A stretch of DNA of 8,370 bases from Rubrivivax sp. (GTDB lineage Bacteria; Pseudomonadota; Gammaproteobacteria; Burkholderiales; Burkholderiaceae), in the NCBI GenBank assembly GCA_004211235.1, contig SEEY01000146.1, forward strand, positions 1 through 8,370. The letters are read 5' to 3'. The position numbers and the translations under genes were made by a program. The notes below the pieces were generated by a model that worked only from the letters and a program-made list of their open reading frames with translations, did not search any database and was not told where the DNA came from. Numbering within the stretch: the first letter of the stretch is position 1; the number at the start of each line of letters is the position of its first letter. Positions 5,134 to 8,370 of this stretch are shown here, in pieces.

Positions 5134-5314
5134 GATGGCTCCGGTGGGCAAGGGGCGTGCCGATGACCGGGGATTCCACTAGCCGGACAGCGGGGCGGGC
5201 GGATACAAAGACGCCGGCCGCGCAAGCCGAGCCGGCGCCAAACGCGCACGCTGTTGATCGTTGCGCGCTGGCGGCAGGGCGGATGCTCGCGCCCGACCTG
5301 ACATCGGAGACACC
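5134..5314. promoter_or_regulatory. Divergent spacer upstream of rhaS, with inverted repeats
   Basis: This spacer should hold the promoter of the rhaSTP operon. Two inverted repeats are visible: CGCCGGC (5212-5218) with GCCGGCG (5231-5237), and CGCGCACG (5243-5250) with CG-T-TGCGCG (5259-5267, one bulged base). The second is 48 nt before the rhaS ATG and is the better candidate for an operator. No regulator gene is in the window, and I could not place -35/-10 boxes with confidence. Confidence 0.3.
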
Positions 5315-6307
5315 ATGCAACGGATTCGCAACCTGCTGACGGCCGCGCTCGCGGCCTGTTCGTTCAGCCAGCCGGCCCTGGCCGCCGACAAGATCGCGCT
5401 GGTCGTGAAGAGCCTGGGCAACGGCTTCTTCGACGCAGCCCGCCAGGGCGCGCAGGAGGCGGCGAAGGAGATCGGCGGTCTGGAGATCATCTACGCCGGG
5501 CCGGCCAAGGCGACGGCTGAGGGGCAGGTGGAGATCGTCAATGCGCTGATCGCGCAGAACGTGAAGGCCATCGCCATCTCCGCCAACGACCCCGACGCCC
5601 TCGTGCCGGTGCTCAAGAAGGCGATGCAGCGCGGCATCAAGGTGATGTCCTTCGACTCCATGGTGCGCAAGGACGGCCGGCAGCTGCACCTCGCGCCGTC
5701 GTCCACGCCGCTGATCGGCCGCAAGCTGGCGGCGCTGATCACCGAGGCCCAGCCCGCGGGCGGCGAAGTTGCCGTGCTGTCCGCGACCGCGCAGGCGACC
5801 AACCAGAACGCGTGGATCGCCGAGCTGAAGACGCAGCTGGCCACGCCGGCCTATGCGAGCGTCAAACTCGTCGGCGTCGTCTACGGCGACGACCAGACCG
5901 ACAAGAGCTACCGCGAGGCGCAGGGCCTGATGAAGAGCCATCCGAACCTGAAGGTCATCGTCGCGCCGACCACGGTGGGCGTGGCCGCCGCGGCGCGCGC
6001 GGTGCAGGACGAGCGCATGGTGGGCAAGGTGTTCGTCACCGGCCTGGGCCTGCCGTCGGAGATGGTGGGCCACGTGAAGGGCGGCGCGGTGAAGAGCTTC
6101 GCGATCTGGAACCCGGTGGACCTGGGCTACTCGGTCATCCAGACGGCGAATGCGTTGGTCAAGGGCACCGTCAAGGGCGCTCCCGGCGAGACCGTGTCGC
6201 TGGGCCGCGTCGGCAAGATGACGCTGGACGCGAACGCGGAAGGCGCGATGGCCGAGCCTTTCACCTTCAACGCGGCCAACGTCGAGAAGTTCGCCAAGCT
6301 CTACTGA
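5315..6307 (+). CDS. rhaS: Rhamnose ABC transporter substrate-binding protein RhaS
   Basis: A 330-aa periplasmic sugar-binding protein (type I fold, ribose-binding-protein class) that delivers rhamnose to the inner-membrane importer. A Sec signal peptide covers residues 1-23 (MQRIRNLLTAALAACSFSQPALA). The mature part begins with DKIALVVKSLGNGFFDAARQ. Stretches typical of the rhizobial RhaS group include AISANDPDALVP, YGDDQTDKSYREAQGL, KVIVAPTTVGV, VTGLGLPSEM and FAIWNPVDLGYS; this match, from memory of the family, favours rhamnose over ribose or autoinducer-2. The ATG at 5315 has GGAG (5306-5309) 5 nt upstream and gives an intact signal peptide, unlike the longer in-frame alternative at 5261. 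The stop overlaps the rhaT start by one base (TGATG). This is not the AraC-type regulator also called RhaS in E. coli. Substrate confidence is good but not proven, since no rhamnose-catabolism gene is in view. Confidence 0.92.
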   Translation: MQRIRNLLTAALAACSFSQPALAADKIALVVKSLGNGFFDAARQGAQEAAKEIGGLEIIYAGPAKATAEGQVEIVNALIAQNVKAIAISANDPDALVPVLKKAMQRGIKVMSFDSMVRKDGRQLHLAPSSTPLIGRKLAALITEAQPAGGEVAVLSATAQATNQNAWIAELKTQLATPAYASVKLVGVVYGDDQTDKSYREAQGLMKSHPNLKVIVAPTTVGVAAAARAVQDERMVGKVFVTGLGLPSEMVGHVKGGAVKSFAIWNPVDLGYSVIQTANALVKGTVKGAPGETVSLGRVGKMTLDANAEGAMAEPFTFNAANVEKFAKLY

Positions 6308-7839
6308 TGCTCCAACTGCGCGGCATCACCAAGCGCTTCGGCCCGACCCACGCGCTGCGCGGTATCGACCTCGATCTGCTGCCCGGCGAAGCGCGGGCGC
6401 TGATCGGCGAGAACGGCGCCGGCAAGAGCACGCTGGTGAAGGTGCTGACCGGCGTGCACGCGCCGGACGCGGGCGAGATCCTCCTCGACGGCCGCCCGGT
6501 GCGCTTCGCCCGCACGCAGGACGCGCAGGCCGCGGGCATCGCCGCCGTGCACCAGGAGACGGTGGTGTTCGACGAGCTCTCGGCCGCCGAGAACATCTTC
6601 ATCGGCCGGCCGCCAACGCGGCGCATGGCCGGGCTTCGCATCGTCGACTGGCAGCGCATGCAGAGCGAGGCGCAAGGCTGGCTGGATGCGGTCGGCGCGA
6701 CCTTTCCGGCGCGCACGCCGACGAAGCAACTCAGCATTGCCCAGCGCCACCAGATCGAGATCGCGCGTGCGCTGTCGATGCAGGCGCGCGTCGTCATCTT
6801 CGACGAGCCCACGGCCGCGCTGTCGCGCGCCGAGATCGACGACATCTACCGCCTCGTGCGGCGCCTGAAGTCGCAGGGCGTGGCCGTGCTCTTCATCAGC
6901 CACAAGTTCGACGAGCTGTTCGCCGTCTGCGACCGCTACGTGGTGCTGCGCGACGGCGCGTCGGTCGGCGCCGGCAGCATGGCCTCGGCGGAGGAGCCCG
7001 AGCTGGTGAAGCTGATGGTCGGCCGGGCGGTGGAGCAGATCTACCCGCCGCGCCACCGCACGCCGGGCGATGTGGCGCTGCGCGTGACGGCCCTGAGCCA
7101 CCCGACCGAGTTCGCGGACCTGTCCTTCCAGGTGCGGCGCGGCGAGGTGCTGGCCTTCTACGGGCTGGTGGGCGCCGGCCGTACCGAGGCCATGCTGGCG
7201 CTGATGGGCTTGAAGCCGGAGGCGACGGCCGCCGTCGAGATCGCCGGCCGCGCGGTCGACCTGCAGGACCCTGCGCAGGCGGTTGCCGCCGGCCTGGCCT
7301 ATGTGCCGGAGGACCGGCGCGGGCAGGGCGCGCTGCTGGGCTTTTCCGTGCGTGCCAACCTGACGCTGCCCGCGCTGGCGGGCCCGCGCCATGGCTGGCA
7401 CGGCAAGCTGTCACGCGGGCCGTGGCTGTCGGCAGTCCGGGAGCATGCCTTCGCCACCGGCCTGATCGACCGGCTGCGCATCAAGGCCGCGTCGGACGAG
7501 GTGCCGGTGGGCAGCCTGTCCGGCGGCAACCAGCAGAAGGTCGTCATCGCCAAGTGGCTGGGCCTGCATCCGCGTGTCGTCATCCTGGACGAGCCGACCA
7601 AGGGCATCGACATCGGCGCCAAACAGGCGGTCTACGGCCTCATCGAGGACATGGTGCGCCAGGGGCTGGCGGTCATCCTCGTGTCGTCGGAGTTGCCCGA
7701 GGCGATGAATCTCGCCGACCGCCTCATCGTCATGCGGCGGGGCCGCATCGCCGCGGAGTTCGAGCATGGCGCGCCGGCCGAAGCCATCGTCGCGGCGGCG
7801 TCGGGCGTGGCCGCCGGGCAGGCCGTGGAGGCCGCATGA
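6307..7839 (+). CDS. rhaT: Rhamnose ABC transporter ATPase RhaT (tandem nucleotide-binding domains)
   Basis: A 510-aa cytoplasmic protein with two fused ABC ATPase domains, as in RbsA/MglA-type sugar importers, which powers uptake through the permease. Domain 1 has Walker A GENGAGKST (34-42), a Q-loop in VHQE, a signature LSIAQ (142-146), Walker B VVIFDEPTA (Asp166/Glu167) and H-loop His199. Domain 2 is degenerate in the usual way for this class: its Walker A-like GLVGAGRT (286-293) has Arg in place of Lys, the signature LSGGNQQK (404-411) is canonical, Walker B is ILDEPTKGID (Asp428/Glu429), and Ser stands at the H-loop position (VSSELPE, around 461). Length is normal. ATG at 6307 shares its A with the rhaS stop, and the 3' end overlaps the permease start in ATGA, so translation is coupled on both sides. 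The name follows the rhizobial rhaSTPQ system and is not the E. coli proton symporter RhaT. Confidence 0.93.
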   Translation: MLQLRGITKRFGPTHALRGIDLDLLPGEARALIGENGAGKSTLVKVLTGVHAPDAGEILLDGRPVRFARTQDAQAAGIAAVHQETVVFDELSAAENIFIGRPPTRRMAGLRIVDWQRMQSEAQGWLDAVGATFPARTPTKQLSIAQRHQIEIARALSMQARVVIFDEPTAALSRAEIDDIYRLVRRLKSQGVAVLFISHKFDELFAVCDRYVVLRDGASVGAGSMASAEEPELVKLMVGRAVEQIYPPRHRTPGDVALRVTALSHPTEFADLSFQVRRGEVLAFYGLVGAGRTEAMLALMGLKPEATAAVEIAGRAVDLQDPAQAVAAGLAYVPEDRRGQGALLGFSVRANLTLPALAGPRHGWHGKLSRGPWLSAVREHAFATGLIDRLRIKAASDEVPVGSLSGGNQQKVVIAKWLGLHPRVVILDEPTKGIDIGAKQAVYGLIEDMVRQGLAVILVSSELPEAMNLADRLIVMRRGRIAAEFEHGAPAEAIVAAASGVAAGQAVEAA

Positions 7840-8370
7840 AGCGCGAGCACCTGCTGCCGGCCGTCATCGCCGTCATCGTGCTGGCCGTGGACTGGCGCGC
7901 GCCCGTCTTCCTGACGCTGCGCAACGCGCTGGACATCGCCAACGAGTCCGCATTGCTGGCCATCCTCGTCGCCGGGCAGACGGCCGTGCTGCTGACGCGC
8001 GGCGTGGACCTGTCCGTCGCCTCCAACCTGGCGCTGACCGGCATGTTGTGCGCGCTGGTCGGCAAGGCCTTTCCCGGCGCGCCCATCGTGCTGTTGCTGC
8101 TGCTCGGCCTGGGCGCGGGTGCGCTGCTCGGCGCCGTCAACGGCCTGCTGGTGGCGCGCTGCGGCCTGCCGCCCATCGTCGTGACGCTGGGCACGATGTC
8201 GGTCGCCCGCGGCGCGGTCTACATGGCCTCGGGTGGCGCCTGGGTGTCGGAGCAGGACGTGCACGCCGGCATCAAGGCGCTGCCGCGGGCCGACCTGGCC
8301 GGCCTGCCGATGCTGGTCGTCATCGCCGCCCTGGTGGTCGGCGCGGTGGCGGCGTGGCTGCGCTGGGGGC
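7836..8370 (+). CDS. rhaP: Rhamnose ABC transporter permease RhaP, partial at right edge
   Basis: The first 178 codons of an inner-membrane permease of the RbsC/branched-chain type, running off the right edge with no stop. It begins MKREHLLPAVIAVIVLAV and shows several hydrophobic helices. Family signatures are AILVAGQTAVLLTRGVDLSV (about residues 44-63, with the G-x-DLSV motif before a membrane helix) and LPPIVVTLGTMSVARGAVYM (about 111-130). The ATG overlaps the rhaT stop as ATGA, and GGAGG inside the end of rhaT (7827-7831) serves as ribosome site. In the rhizobial operon the order is rhaS-rhaT-rhaP-rhaQ, so this should be RhaP, with a second permease expected just beyond the window. The assignment as RhaP rather than RhaQ rests on order. 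Confidence 0.88.
   Translation, partial: MKREHLLPAVIAVIVLAVDWRAPVFLTLRNALDIANESALLAILVAGQTAVLLTRGVDLSVASNLALTGMLCALVGKAFPGAPIVLLLLLGLGAGALLGAVNGLLVARCGLPPIVVTLGTMSVARGAVYMASGGAWVSEQDVHAGIKALPRADLAGLPMLVVIAALVVGAVAAWLRWG

Noticed and set aside
4148..6073. Long minus-strand open frame (641 codons) across the LigD-type gene and rhaS
   Set aside because: It is antisense to rhaS and out of frame with the LigD-type gene, with His/Arg/Gly-rich composition and no recognisable domain. The genes it overlaps have clear motifs.
6301..7401. Minus-strand 366-codon open frame opposite rhaT
   Set aside because: Shadow of rhaT codon bias; Arg/His/Gln-rich with no domain, while rhaT shows all ABC motifs in the opposite strand.

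Overview
This GC-rich window (roughly two thirds G+C, with strong G/C third-position bias) looks like chromosomal DNA of a betaproteobacterium, most likely Burkholderiales. The grounds are codon bias, the rhizobial/burkholderial-type rhamnose ABC transporter, and the mix of small stress-type genes. The assignment is an inference; there is no rRNA or other phylogenetic marker in the window.

Left part (1-2308, all minus strand): the 5' part of a Gly/Gln/Ser/Tyr-rich low-complexity protein runs off the left edge. Next come a predicted lipoprotein of the PQQ-dependent sugar (sorbosone/glucose) dehydrogenase family and a 138-aa protein made of two CBS domains. The CBS gene lies 89 nt upstream of the dehydrogenase gene and could be co-transcribed with it.

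Middle (2309-4293): a 142-nt divergent spacer with short palindromes separates the CBS gene from a plus-strand hemerythrin/HHE gene. The hemerythrin gene is preceded by a possible 16-codon leader ORF with its own Shine-Dalgarno. A convergent 25-aa single-span membrane protein gene follows, separated from the hemerythrin gene by a hairpin. A REP-like intergenic element then precedes a CsbD-family stress protein with a strong 14-bp terminator hairpin. Finally a 14-nt tandem repeat lies just upstream of a glycine-zipper/OmpA-domain lipoprotein gene. The content suggests general stress, envelope maintenance and oxygen/iron handling.

Right part (4285-8370): a stand-alone LigD-type polymerase domain (minus strand) overlaps the OmpA gene tail-to-tail by 9 nt. 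Divergent from it begins a rhamnose-type ABC importer operon: periplasmic binding protein (rhaS), tandem-domain ATPase (rhaT) and the first permease (rhaP, cut by the right edge). Start and stop codons overlap at both junctions, so the three genes are almost certainly one translationally coupled transcription unit.

No tRNA, rRNA, CRISPR array, insertion sequence or phage gene was seen. I did not find a clearly new multi-gene system. The most distinctive items are the FUS-like low-complexity protein, the LigD polymerase domain with no Ku or ligase beside it and a probable TTG start, the hemerythrin with its leader ORF and an altered metal-ligand position, and the 25-aa membrane protein.
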